DNA of 64,000 bases from Acidobacteriota bacterium. GTDB taxonomy: Bacteria > Acidobacteriota > Terriglobia > Acidiferrales > UBA7541. Position numbers and translations under genes: made by a program. The notes below the pieces were generated by a model, which saw only the letters and a program-made list of their open reading frames with translations, did no database searches and had not been told where the DNA came from. Within the stretch, counting starts at the first letter, position 1; each line of letters opens with the position of its first letter. The stretch is from contig JABCZF010000002.1 of assembly GCA_013289825.1 (NCBI GenBank), positions 124,001 to 188,000 on the forward strand. Reading direction: 5' to 3'. Positions 38,721 through 47,197 of the stretch are shown here, in pieces.

Positions 38721-38959
38721 GCGTACGGAAGGGCCGGGGACGCACAAAGCCCAAGTAAGTAGACCAAGGAGCTAGCGGAAGCCTGATAGCAGCGCTGGAA
38801 GCCCCAGAAGCGGGAGTCGCAGTCGTCGCAGCGATAGGGCCAAACGAACGCCAAGCGGAACCAGATGCGCTCGACGAAACCTGTTCTTCTGGATCTCCGC
38901 ACCGAGCTGCTCTCGCAGACGGGACACTCCGAGACTATTTTGGCAAACGTGAGATGCAT
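38621..38959 (-). CDS. Small zinc-ribbon protein
   Basis: A 112-residue protein with two cysteine knuckles: CPVCESSSVRRSRRTG near residue 12 and YRCDDCDSRFWGFQRC about 30 residues later, joined by FVERIWFRLAFVWP. The CPxC...CxxC spacing and the basic RRSRR patch indicate a rubredoxin-like zinc ribbon that may bind nucleic acid or protein. The C-terminal 33 codons run antisense into the end of the CPBP protease gene; they are hydrophobic and of poorer quality, so stop-codon loss in one of the genes is possible. Function unknown. Confidence 0.62.
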   Translation of the reverse strand: MHLTFAKIVSECPVCESSSVRRSRRTGFVERIWFRLAFVWPYRCDDCDSRFWGFQRCYQASASSLVYLLGLCASPALPYAHPVRNKKCHATSTSACTIAEANIDPVCFQVHP

Positions 38960-39053
38960 AGGAATCGACTATCCTCTGTTTCTCTAAGTATGAGGAAGGT
39001 GCGGCCATTCACCGCCCATGGCGCGGTGCCGCTGTGTGCTGGTGATATCCTGA

Positions 39054-39083
39054 CCGTACGGACAGCTATGTCTGCGTGTACGG
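39054..39083. promoter_or_regulatory. Inverted repeat upstream of the DinB-like gene
   Basis: CCGTAC (39054-39059) and GTACGG (39078-39083) flank a further partial dyad (CAG...CTG) in a 239-base gap. It may be an operator or a processed hairpin. There is no U-tract, so it is not a terminator. Confidence 0.3.
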
Positions 39084-39198
39084 TACGAGAAAGGTACTGG
39101 GGGAGTCGGGGGTGCGCGATGAAACCCTAGGCCAATCTCGGCATCCAAGGGAGCACGGGACGGGGTCAGTCCTGATGGTTACGAGAAAGGCGGCAAAG

Positions 39199-39726
39199 AT
39201 GAAAGAGATGACTGCGGAAAACGCGACGTTTTTGCTCCATGGAGTGTACCTTCCGGCGGTGAAGAATGAGAGTCAACTGACCAAGAAAGTGATCGAGGCG
39301 GTGCCCGCCGATAAGGCCGAGTACCGGCCCGACTCGGTATCGAAGAGCGCCATGGAATTGGTGAGACACATCGCGGCCGCGGATATCCGGTTTCTGGACA
39401 CGGTGATTACTGGACAGTTCGCGACCGGAGCAGTTCTTCCTCCGGAGTTGAAGGCGCCGGCGGAGATTGCGGCCTGGTATTCCGAAAATTACGCCCAGAG
39501 GCTCGAAGCCCTGTCGAAATTGACCAGCGAACAGTTGCTGAAGGTGGTGGATTTTCGCGGGATGTTCCAGCGTCCGGCCGTGATGTTTTTGATGATTGGA
39601 GTGCACCACACCATTCATCATCGCGGACAACTGAGCTCCTACTTACGATGTATGGGAGCGAAGGTGCCTTCGATTTACGGCGAGAGCTACGACGCCGAAC
39701 AGGCCAGAAAAGCGGCGCAAGCCTAG
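39199..39726 (+). CDS. DinB-family protein
   Basis: A 175-residue four-helix-bundle protein of the DinB/YfiT superfamily. Metal-site histidines fit the family: one in VRHIAAADIRFLD and a cluster in GVHHTIHHRGQLSSYLRCMG, the HxxxHRGQL-type signature. These proteins are nickel- or zinc-binding and include thiol transferases (bacillithiol, mycothiol), but most have unknown substrates. ATG at 39199 is preferred because AAGG lies eight bases upstream; ATG at 39175 is an alternative. It is transcribed alone. Confidence 0.85.
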   Translation: MKEMTAENATFLLHGVYLPAVKNESQLTKKVIEAVPADKAEYRPDSVSKSAMELVRHIAAADIRFLDTVITGQFATGAVLPPELKAPAEIAAWYSENYAQRLEALSKLTSEQLLKVVDFRGMFQRPAVMFLMIGVHHTIHHRGQLSSYLRCMGAKVPSIYGESYDAEQARKAAQA

Positions 39727-39914
39727 CTGCTTCGACGATCTGACTAAAATCTCTGGAAGTCCATTCGAACCAATCGCAACTTGGGCGCGCTTCCGGTGTT
39801 TTATGAATAGCTGACATCGAGCGCCCCGCAAATCCCCGGGGGACTCGACACGCATCGCTAGATGGTCGGCATCAGAGCGCGATCGGACGCTCGGATCCTT
39901 GGGAGGATTGCGAA

Positions 39915-40178
39915 ATGTTGCGAATAAAGGGATATCTCGGGCCGCTGATGCTGGGCGCTGCAATGCTTGCGCCGCTTTTGACCAGCGGATGTGCGGCGCG
40001 AGTGCGGTATTACGACGACTATCATTCGGATTACCATCGCTGGGGTGATGGTGAAGCGCGGGCGTACCGCGTTTGGCTGGGAGAGAGGCATTACGAATAC
40101 CGCGAGTTCAACCGGTTGAGCCGCGATGAACAGCGCGAGTATTGGCGCTGGCGGCACGAGCACCCGGACAGGCACTAA
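39915..40178 (+). CDS. Small lipoprotein
   Basis: An 87-residue protein with GGGAGG before the ATG. A hydrophobic signal ends in the lipobox LTSGC, so Cys26 or thereabouts would be lipidated. The mature part is very rich in Tyr, Arg, Asp, His and Trp (YYDDYHSDYHRWGD, REYWRWRHEHPDRH), a composition seen in small surface lipoproteins of unknown role. No family is recognised. Confidence 0.75.
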   Translation: MLRIKGYLGPLMLGAAMLAPLLTSGCAARVRYYDDYHSDYHRWGDGEARAYRVWLGERHYEYREFNRLSRDEQREYWRWRHEHPDRH

Positions 40179-40251
40179 TCTCGCTCAACCAAAGTCTGGG
40201 ATAACCTGATTGCGGCCGACCAGAGCCAGTTCCTCCAGAAAACGCATTCGG

Positions 40252-40273
40252 GAGGCAGATTCGAGTCTGCCTC
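40252..40273 (+). terminator. Possible weak terminator hairpin
   Basis: GAGGCAGA (40252-40259) pairs perfectly with TCTGCCTC (40266-40273) around a six-base loop, followed by TCGTTTC, which is a poor U-tract. It lies 74 bases after the small lipoprotein gene and could end its transcript. Confidence 0.4.
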
Positions 40274-40425
40274 TCGTTTCATTCGAGAATTGCCCGGATC
40301 GCCTGGCCCCTCGAGAACTGACCTTCCGACCGAAGCGCGGTGTGCGAATCGCCAGGTTGTTCAGGTTGTTGTTGTTCGCGGGGGCTCGCCTAAGTTAGCC
40401 TCGAAGGCAGTTGCTGGAGGTCCCC

Positions 40426-40977
40426 ATGAAACGCTTTGTGCTTCTAACGATTGTTCTGCTTTTCGGTTCCTCGATCGGTTTTGCGCAGCAGGATTCCGCG
40501 GACTCACCGGCCACCAAGGAGGATATCCAGAGATACCTCGAAGTCGCGCAGTCGCGGGAAATGATGTCGAAGATGATGGATGCGATGATGAAGCCCATGC
40601 ATCAGATGATCCACGAACAGTATGAGAAGGATAAGGACAAGCTTCCCGCTGACTTTGAGGCGCGCTCGAATAAGGTGATTGACGATTACTTGAAGAAATT
40701 TCCATGGGACGAAATAGTTCAGGCCATGGTGCCGGTGTACCAGAAACATCTCACCAAAGGCGACGTCGATCATCTAGTAGCATTTTATGCGAGTCCCACC
40801 GGACAAAAATTCCTGCGGGAGATGCCGGCCATCACCTCAGAGGCCATGCAAGTCATGATGCCGCTGATGCGGCAGAGAATGGATGCGATGACGCGGGAGA
40901 TTCAGCAACAAATCGCTGAGATGAGCAAACAACCGGAAGCTAAGCCCGGGCAGCACCCACCAAGTCCCAAAAACTGA
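40426..40977 (+). CDS. Secreted DUF2059-type protein
   Basis: A 183-residue protein with GGAGG before the ATG and a signal peptide (FVLLTIVLLFGSSIGFAQQ). The mature part is helical and methionine-rich: SREMMSKMMDAMMKPMHQMI, then KGDVDHLVAFYASPTGQKFL and EAMQVMMPLMRQRMDAMTRE. The VxFYxSPTGQKFL segment is the core of DUF2059, a periplasmic domain of unknown function. The Met-rich helices may bind metal such as copper (inference). It ends one base before the convergent thiG stop. Confidence 0.8.
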   Translation: MKRFVLLTIVLLFGSSIGFAQQDSADSPATKEDIQRYLEVAQSREMMSKMMDAMMKPMHQMIHEQYEKDKDKLPADFEARSNKVIDDYLKKFPWDEIVQAMVPVYQKHLTKGDVDHLVAFYASPTGQKFLREMPAITSEAMQVMMPLMRQRMDAMTREIQQQIAEMSKQPEAKPGQHPPSPKN

Positions 40978-40978
40978 A

Positions 40979-41755
40979 TCAGCGGACCACGCCGCTCTGC
41001 GGGCTGGAAGCGGAGGCGTAGAGACGCTTGGGCATGCGGCCGGCGAGCCAGGCTTTGCGGCCTGCGGAAACGGCTTCGCGCATCGCTTCGGCCATGAGCA
41101 CGGCGTCGGCGGCTTCGGCGACGGCGGTGTTCATGAGGACGCCGTCGGCGCCCAATTCCATGGCCACCGCAGCATCCGAAGCCGTGCCTACACCCGCATC
41201 CACAATCATGGGGACTTCCGTGATGCGTTCGCGGAGGATGCGCAGGTTGGCGGGGTTCTGAATGCCGAGTCCGGAGCCAATCGGCGCAGCCAGGGGCATG
41301 ACGGCGGCGGCGCCGGCATCGATGAGTTTGCGGGCAGCGATCAGGTCGTCATTGGTGTACGGGAGGACCACGAAGCCTTCTTTTACGAGCACGCGCGTGG
41401 CTTCAATGAGCTGCTCCGTGTCGGGGAAAAGAGTTTGCTGGTCGCCGATGACTTCCAGCTTGACCCAATTGGAGAGGCCGACTTCGCGGGCGAGCCGGGC
41501 GGTGCGAATGGCTTCGTCGGCGGAGTAACAAGCGGCCGTATTGGGCAAGATGAAGATTTTTTTGCGATCAATGTAGTCAAGAAGCGATTCTTTGGAGCGG
41601 TCAGCCAGATTCACCCGGCGGACGGCGACGGTCACCATGTCCGCGCCTGACGCGGCGTGGGCGCGAGCCATTTCCGGGAAGCTGCGGTACTTGCCGGTGC
41701 CGACGATCAAACGGGATTTGAAGGCGCGGCCGGCTATGATCAGATCATCGGACAT
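40979..41755 (-). CDS. thiG: Thiazole synthase
   Basis: TIM-barrel enzyme that builds the thiazole phosphate of thiamin from deoxyxylulose 5-phosphate, dehydroglycine or glyoxyl imine, and ThiS-thiocarboxylate. Family text: [20 protein letters not shown], the Schiff-base Lys in [42 protein letters not shown] and [10 protein letters not shown]. It starts RLIVGTGKY-wise as expected, at 258 residues. No thiS, thiF, thiH/thiO or TPP riboswitch is found beside it, so it is detached from other thiamin genes in this window. Confidence 0.94.
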   Translation of the reverse strand: MSDDLIIAGRAFKSRLIVGTGKYRSFPEMARAHAASGADMVTVAVRRVNLADRSKESLLDYIDRKKIFILPNTAACYSADEAIRTARLAREVGLSNWVKLEVIGDQQTLFPDTEQLIEATRVLVKEGFVVLPYTNDDLIAARKLIDAGAAAVMPLAAPIGSGLGIQNPANLRILRERITEVPMIVDAGVGTASDAAVAMELGADGVLMNTAVAEAADAVLMAEAMREAVSAGRKAWLAGRMPKRLYASASSPQSGVVR

Positions 41756-42079
41756 TAGATAGCCTCAGGAGAGATCTTAGCGCTCCGCGGGCCTCGGGAC
41801 AAATCAGAAGAGCATCCTAGCGTGCGGCCGCGAGATGCGGAACAAGAGCCACAAAAACTACAAGAGTTCCCTAGCGCTCGGAGGGAATTAGGCACTGGGA
41901 GTGTGTTGGCCAAGCATGGACTTTCCAGTATAAATTTTCGATACTGATAGCGCGGCGCGGCGGCATGGGGTCCTCTTGCTGGTAACAGTTCACGATTCCC
42001 TTCGTCCAAAGTTGCTGAGGTAGTGTGTTTAGAGGTCAGAAATTCCAAATTGCGTCGGTCGGAAATCCCTGGGGGGGAA
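41756..42079. other. 324-base divergent intergenic region
   Basis: Divergent upstream region of thiG and the M16 peptidase gene. It holds an inverted repeat CAGTAT (41926-41931) / ATACTG (41941-41946) around an AT-rich centre, possibly an operator. No TPP-riboswitch core (the CTGAGA element) was seen. No gene is seen. Confidence 0.45.
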
Positions 42080-44809
42080 ATGCGAATTAGAACGGCGGTT
42101 GTGGTCTTGGTTGCTGCGCTTTTCGTGCCGGGAGCACGTGCGCAGAGCAAGGACATCGATATTCCGTTTCAGACATTTGTGCTGGCCAACGGCTTGACGG
42201 TCATTGTGCATGAGGATCATAAGGCGCCGATTGTGGCCATTAACACCTGGTACCACGTTGGCTCGAAAAACGAAAAGCCGGGCAAGACGGGATTCGCGCA
42301 CCTTTTCGAACACTTGATGTTCAGCGGCAGCGAACACTCGTCGGGGCGCTACATCGACGCGATGGAAAAAATCGGCGCGACGGATTTGAATGGCACCACG
42401 AACAATGACCGCACGAATTATTTTGAGAACGTTCCGACTTCGGCGCTGGACTACACGCTGTGGATGGAGTCCGACCGCATGGGATTCCTGCTGGGCTCGC
42501 TTGATCAGAAGACCCTCGATCTGCAGCGCGGCGTGGTGCAGAACGAAAAGCGGCAGGGCGAGAACCAGCCGTACGCCGTCTCGCGGCAATTGATTACGCA
42601 AAACACCTTTCCCGCGGGGCATCCCTATTCGTGGACGGTGATTGGAGACATGGCCGATCTAAACGCCGCCTCGATGGATGACGTGAAGGATTGGTTCCGG
42701 ACCTACTATGGACCCTCGAACGTGACCCTCGTACTTGCAGGAGACATTGACGCGAAAACCGCGCAAGAGAAAGTCGAAAAGTACTTCGGGAACATTCCGC
42801 CGGGGCCGCCTGTGGCGCATCAGGAGGTCTGGGTTGCCAAAATGAGTGGCACGCACCGGCAAATCGTAGAGGACCGCGTGCCTCAGGCGCGGATTTACAA
42901 GGTGTGGAATATTCCGCAATACGGCAGCGCGGACGCCGATTATCTCGATATGGTGAGCGACGTTTTGACCTTGGGGAAGACTTCGCGCTTCTACAAGCGC
43001 TTGGTGTACGACGATCAGATCGCGACCGACGCGCGCGCGCTCTTGGATTTGAACGAAATCGCGGGGCAATTCCGTGTGCAGGCTACCGCGCGGCCCGACC
43101 AGGACCTCGCCCAAGTGGAAAAGGCCTTGGATGAAGAACTCGCGCGGTTCCTCAAAGACGGACCGACGGAGGAGGAGCTTCGGCGCGTAAGAGCGCAGCA
43201 TGAAGCGAGCTTTGTTCGAGGAATCGAGCGCATCGGCGGATTCGGTGGAAAATCAGACCGGCTGGCGCAGAGCCAGGTTTTCCGGGGAAGCCCCGAGGCC
43301 TACAAGATTTCTCTCCAGAGAGTCGCGACAGCCACGGCGGAGGACTTGAAAGCGGCCGCGAATCGCTGGCTATCCGATGGCGTGTATGTGCTCGAAGTAC
43401 GGCCCTTCCCGGCGTTCAAAGAAACAGCTACCGGAGCGGATCGTTCCAAGGCTCCGGAAATCGGCACGCCGCCCGAGTTGAAGCTGCCCAAGCTGCAGCA
43501 CGCGACGCTTTCGAACGGGTTGAAGGTGATTCTCGCCGAGCGGCACGAAGTTCCTCTGGTGGATTTCTGGCTGAATGTGGATGCGGGCTATGCCGCGGAT
43601 CAGTTGGCTTCGCCTGGAACGGCAGGCATAACCATGGCGCTACTCACGGGCGGGACCAAAACGCGCACGGCGCTCGAAATCAGCGATGAACAGGAGCTCC
43701 TCGGAGCGCGACTGGGAGCCGGCTCAAATCTCGACCTTTCCTTCGTCGAACTCTCCGCTCTCAAATCGAAGCTTGACCCTTCGCTCGATCTATTCGCCGA
43801 TGTTATTCTGAACCCCGTTTTTCCCGCGGCGGACTTCAAGCGGCAACAGCAGCAGACGCTTGCCGGGATTCAGCGCGAAAAAAATACGCCGGTGCCCATG
43901 GCGTTGCGCGTTTTGCCTGGCCTCATGTATGGCGCGGGGCATGCTTATGGCAACCCGCTGACGGGTTCCGGAACAACGGCGAGCGTCGGAAAATTGACCA
44001 GGGAGGATCTCGTCAGATTTCACGCCCAGTGGTTCAAACCAAACCACGCGACGCTGGTGATCGCGGGCGACGCCACGCTCGCCGAAGTCACACCCAAACT
44101 CGAAAAACTGTTTGCGAATTGGAAGCCGGGACAAGTTCCGGAGAAAAACATCAAGACTGTCGAGCTTCCGGCAAAATCTGTCGTATACCTCATCGACAAG
44201 CCGGGCGCACAGCAGTCCATCATCATCGCCGGAGGCATTGCTCCACCGCAGGCCAATCCGAAGGAGATTGCCATCGAGGCGGCCAACGATGGGCTGGGCG
44301 GAATGTTTGGCTCCAGGCTGAACCTGAACTTGCGCGAGGACAAACACTGGTCCTATGGCGCAACGAGCTTTCTCTGGGGTGCGCGCGCGCAGCGGCCGTT
44401 CTTTGCGCTAGCGCCGGTCGAGACCGACAAGACCAAAGAGTCCCTTGCGGAAATGAACAAAGAATTCCGTGGAATTCTGGCGGACCACCCGGTCACGGCG
44501 GAGGAGCTTTCAAAAATTCAGGCAAGCGAGACGTTAAGTCTTCCTGGCTCGCGCGAAACGACGAATGCCGTCGGTCAATCGATCAATGATCTGGTGCAGT
44601 TCGGGTTGCCGGAAGACTATTACGAGACCTACGCGGGCAAGGTACGAGCGTTAAAAACCAGCGACGTCGAAGAAGGCGCAAAAGCCATGGTGCACCCGGA
44701 TCATTTGATCTGGGTGATTGTCGGCGATCGCGCGAAAATCGAGGCCGGGATTCGAGAGCTGGGACTCGGAGAGATTCACCTCCTCGACGCCGACGGAGAG
44801 CCGATCTAG
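42080..44809 (+). CDS. Secreted double-domain M16 (insulinase-like) metallopeptidase
   Basis: A 909-residue exported zinc peptidase built of two M16 halves. A signal peptide (VVLVAALFVPGARAQ) follows ATG at 42080, which has a G-rich ribosome-binding site. The first half carries the inverted zinc motif H74-L-F-E-H78 and the downstream acidic ligand region. The second half starts TLSNGLKVILAERHEVPLVD but has GITMALL where HxxEH would be, so it is catalytically inactive and presumably forms the other half of the clam shell, as in PqqL-type proteins (family knowledge). Substrates are likely peptides in the periplasm. Confidence 0.92.
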   Translation: MRIRTAVVVLVAALFVPGARAQSKDIDIPFQTFVLANGLTVIVHEDHKAPIVAINTWYHVGSKNEKPGKTGFAHLFEHLMFSGSEHSSGRYIDAMEKIGATDLNGTTNNDRTNYFENVPTSALDYTLWMESDRMGFLLGSLDQKTLDLQRGVVQNEKRQGENQPYAVSRQLITQNTFPAGHPYSWTVIGDMADLNAASMDDVKDWFRTYYGPSNVTLVLAGDIDAKTAQEKVEKYFGNIPPGPPVAHQEVWVAKMSGTHRQIVEDRVPQARIYKVWNIPQYGSADADYLDMVSDVLTLGKTSRFYKRLVYDDQIATDARALLDLNEIAGQFRVQATARPDQDLAQVEKALDEELARFLKDGPTEEELRRVRAQHEASFVRGIERIGGFGGKSDRLAQSQVFRGSPEAYKISLQRVATATAEDLKAAANRWLSDGVYVLEVRPFPAFKETATGADRSKAPEIGTPPELKLPKLQHATLSNGLKVILAERHEVPLVDFWLNVDAGYAADQLASPGTAGITMALLTGGTKTRTALEISDEQELLGARLGAGSNLDLSFVELSALKSKLDPSLDLFADVILNPVFPAADFKRQQQQTLAGIQREKNTPVPMALRVLPGLMYGAGHAYGNPLTGSGTTASVGKLTREDLVRFHAQWFKPNHATLVIAGDATLAEVTPKLEKLFANWKPGQVPEKNIKTVELPAKSVVYLIDKPGAQQSIIIAGGIAPPQANPKEIAIEAANDGLGGMFGSRLNLNLREDKHWSYGATSFLWGARAQRPFFALAPVETDKTKESLAEMNKEFRGILADHPVTAEELSKIQASETLSLPGSRETTNAVGQSINDLVQFGLPEDYYETYAGKVRALKTSDVEEGAKAMVHPDHLIWVIVGDRAKIEAGIRELGLGEIHLLDADGEPI

Positions 44810-44822
44810 AAGGCCCTCGCTC

Positions 44823-44859
44823 GGGCGGCCGGCAAAAACCGCCCCTGCATTCCGGGCGG
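44823..44859. other. Alternative G/C hairpins between convergent genes
   Basis: GGGCGG (44823-44828), CCGCCC (44839-44844) and GGGCGG (44854-44859) allow two exclusive stems in the gap between the M16 gene and the acyl-CoA ligase gene. There is no U-tract, so a terminator role is unproven. Confidence 0.3.
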
Positions 44860-44887
44860 CGCCGGAAGGTGCTGTAGATAGTTAGGA

Positions 44888-46699
44888 TTAATCCTGCAAA
44901 ATCGGGCGGGGCTCGGAGACGTCGGCATAGAGCCGCTCGATGACCTCGTGAAACTGCTGTTCCACGACCCGGCGGCGAAGCTTCAGCGTAAACGTAAGGG
45001 TGCCGTTATCAAACGTGAAATCTTCCGGCAATAGAGCAAAGCGCTTAATGGTTTCGTATTGCGCGAGGTTCGCGGTCAGGCGCTGCACTTCGCCTTCGAT
45101 GAGCGAGCGCACCAAGGGATGCGCCACCATCTCTTTGTTCGAAGAAAACTTGATTCCCTGCTCGGCGGCTTTGGCTCCGACGATTATAGGATTCGGCACG
45201 ATGAGCGCCGAAATGAATTTTCGTTTGTCGCCTACCACCATGGCATTCAGGATGAATGGGCTGGTCTTTAGGGCGTTTTCAATCGGTTGCGGCGCGACGA
45301 ATTTTCCCGCCGCGGTTTTGATGAGGTCCTTCTTGCGGTCGGTGATGAATAGATAGTTGTCTTTGTCGAGATAGCCGATGTCACCGGTGCTGAACCAGCC
45401 GTCCGCGCTCAGCACTTCTCGCGTGGCTTCCGGGCTTTTGTAGTAACCCTGCATGACGCAAGGGCCCTTGGCCAGGATTTCGCCGTCTTCCGCGATGCGA
45501 AGCTCGACGTTGGGGATGGGCTGGCCGGAGCTGCCCATTCTGTTTTGAGGATAGTTGGTGGTCAGAACCGGGGCAGTTTCCGTCAGGCCGTACCCCTGGT
45601 AAATCGGGACACCCACGGCCCAGAAAAACTCGGCAAGTTCTTTTGCAAGCGGCGCACCTCCGGAAAAAACGAGGCGTAACCTTCCGCCAGTTCCCTCTCG
45701 AATCTTCGAGTACACCAGCTTGTCGGCGAGTCCCCAGGCAAGCTTTACCTGCGAATTGGCGTTCTGTTCGCCGGAGCGCCACAGTGCCGAACGGCTCGCC
45801 ACTTCCATCGCCCAGTCAAATATCTTTCGTCGGTAACCGGTCTGTTTGCTGCCCTGCTCTACCACTCGAGTGTAAATCTTCTCGAACACGCGTGGCACGG
45901 CTGCAAGCAGCGTGGGCTGAATTTCGAGCAGTGCCTCAGCCACTTGCTCGACCGCCGCGACGTACGCAATGGTTACGCCGTGGAAAAGATGGGCGTAGTC
46001 GAGAGTGCGCCCATAAACGTGCGCAAGCGGAAGGAACGAAATAGCAATGTCATCCTTCGATTCGAATCTGACGTTGGCGCAGGAATCCGTGACGTTCGAA
46101 CAAAAGTTGGTGTGCGTGAGCATGACACCCTTGGGCTCCCCGGTGGTGCCTGAGGTGTAAATGATCGAGGCTAGCTGGCCGGGCAGGACCTGCGAGGCAC
46201 GCATTCGGTACGACGCGACATCGGCACCGCCGGCGGCAGCAATCAGTGTTTCGTAGCGGAGGCCATCCCCTGGCAGGTCTGGGCCACCATCGGCAACGAC
46301 GATTTGCTCCAACTCGGGGAGCTGCGCTCGTGCGGCCTCGAGCTTTTGCAGTTGCGCGGCACCGGCGGCGAAAACGAATTTCGCGCCACAATGCTTCAGG
46401 ATGTAGGTGATGCGTTCGGCCGATTCGTTGAAATAGATGGGAACGGTGACGCCTCCCGCGCCCGTGATGGCGAAATCGGCGGTGTGCCACTCCGGGCGGT
46501 TGGCAGCAAAAAGGCCGACGCGGTCTCCCGGCTTTACACCCAGTTCGACAAATGCTGAGGATAGCCCGGCGACGCGCCGCAAGAGTTCCTCGGACGAAAT
46601 CGACTTCCATCCGTCGGCGCTACGGTACATCTGCGCTCGGGGATTCGACAGGGAGTCGACGGCGTTCAGTAATCGGGAGGGAAGTGTGCCGTAGTTCAT
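44888..46699 (-). CDS. AMP-dependent long-chain acyl-CoA synthetase (FadD-like)
   Basis: Adenylating enzyme of 603 residues that activates fatty acids to acyl-CoA. Motif A3 is IIYTSGTTGEPKGVMLTH. Further motifs are YGLTETAPVLTTNYP, GWFSTGDIGYLD and the C-terminal DRKKDLIKTAAGKFVAPQPI with its lysine region. The long form with QGYGLTETAP and VFEKIYTRV belongs to the eukaryote-like long-chain synthetase group (FAA1/FadD15-like). ATG at 46699 follows AGGAGT and is preferred over the upstream frame start at 46744. It appears to be transcribed alone. Confidence 0.93.
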   Translation of the reverse strand: MNYGTLPSRLLNAVDSLSNPRAQMYRSADGWKSISSEELLRRVAGLSSAFVELGVKPGDRVGLFAANRPEWHTADFAITGAGGVTVPIYFNESAERITYILKHCGAKFVFAAGAAQLQKLEAARAQLPELEQIVVADGGPDLPGDGLRYETLIAAAGGADVASYRMRASQVLPGQLASIIYTSGTTGEPKGVMLTHTNFCSNVTDSCANVRFESKDDIAISFLPLAHVYGRTLDYAHLFHGVTIAYVAAVEQVAEALLEIQPTLLAAVPRVFEKIYTRVVEQGSKQTGYRRKIFDWAMEVASRSALWRSGEQNANSQVKLAWGLADKLVYSKIREGTGGRLRLVFSGGAPLAKELAEFFWAVGVPIYQGYGLTETAPVLTTNYPQNRMGSSGQPIPNVELRIAEDGEILAKGPCVMQGYYKSPEATREVLSADGWFSTGDIGYLDKDNYLFITDRKKDLIKTAAGKFVAPQPIENALKTSPFILNAMVVGDKRKFISALIVPNPIIVGAKAAEQGIKFSSNKEMVAHPLVRSLIEGEVQRLTANLAQYETIKRFALLPEDFTFDNGTLTFTLKLRRRVVEQQFHEVIERLYADVSEPRPILQD

Positions 46700-46746
46700 C
46701 TGGACTCCTGACTCTACCCTAGGCCATTTCGGCGCGCAATCCAACT

Positions 46747-47124
46747 CCAGTACTGGTATTGGGTCAGTTTGCTTTTGCTGACAGCAACGTAAGGGCCCTC
46801 ATGCAAATCTGCCCTCCGCGATCCGGGCCGCCTCCATCGGCTTCGTGCCGAGGTCGATCGAACCAGACCCAATAAACTGTATCCTAGCGCGCTCACCTCA
46901 CGCCGGGTCAGCCCTTCATCCCACGGCCCACAGATGGTGGTGACCGCGTCCGGCGGCAGAGAGACGGTGCCAATAGCTCCCTTGGCCCAGAATAAACCAC
47001 CGGCGACTCGCACTCCGTTTCCAGCGGAAAACCTTCTTTTCACGCGCCCACTCCTCAACTCCTGCTCCCATCAAATAGTGCCAGCGACTCCGCAATCGTC
47101 AAACTGACCCGCTATCCAGTACGG
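46747..47124. mobile_element. MITE-like element with 25-base inverted terminal repeats
   Basis: The left end 46747-46771 and the inverted right end 47100-47124 match at about 20 of 25 positions once aligned, including an uninterrupted GGGTCAGTTTG / CAAACTGACCC (46761-46771 and 47100-47110) and a shared GTACTGG-type outer part. The 328 bases between them carry no transposase; a frame on the minus strand (46714-47058) runs through the left repeat and has no recognisable domain. I interpret this as a non-autonomous or decayed transposable element upstream of hutU. Target-site duplications were not obvious. Confidence 0.5.
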
Positions 47125-47197
47125 TAGCAAGCCATGGAGGCGGACCCGTGTGGTACGGAAAGCGGCCCTGCGTTAAGATGAACCGCGGAGTTCCTTC

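Noticed and set aside
41756-42079. TPP riboswitch expected upstream of thiG
   Set aside because: The CTGAGA and other conserved TPP-aptamer strings are missing on the minus strand.
46714-47058. Minus-strand frame inside the small element
   Set aside because: It reads through the terminal repeat and has no recognisable transposase or other domain.
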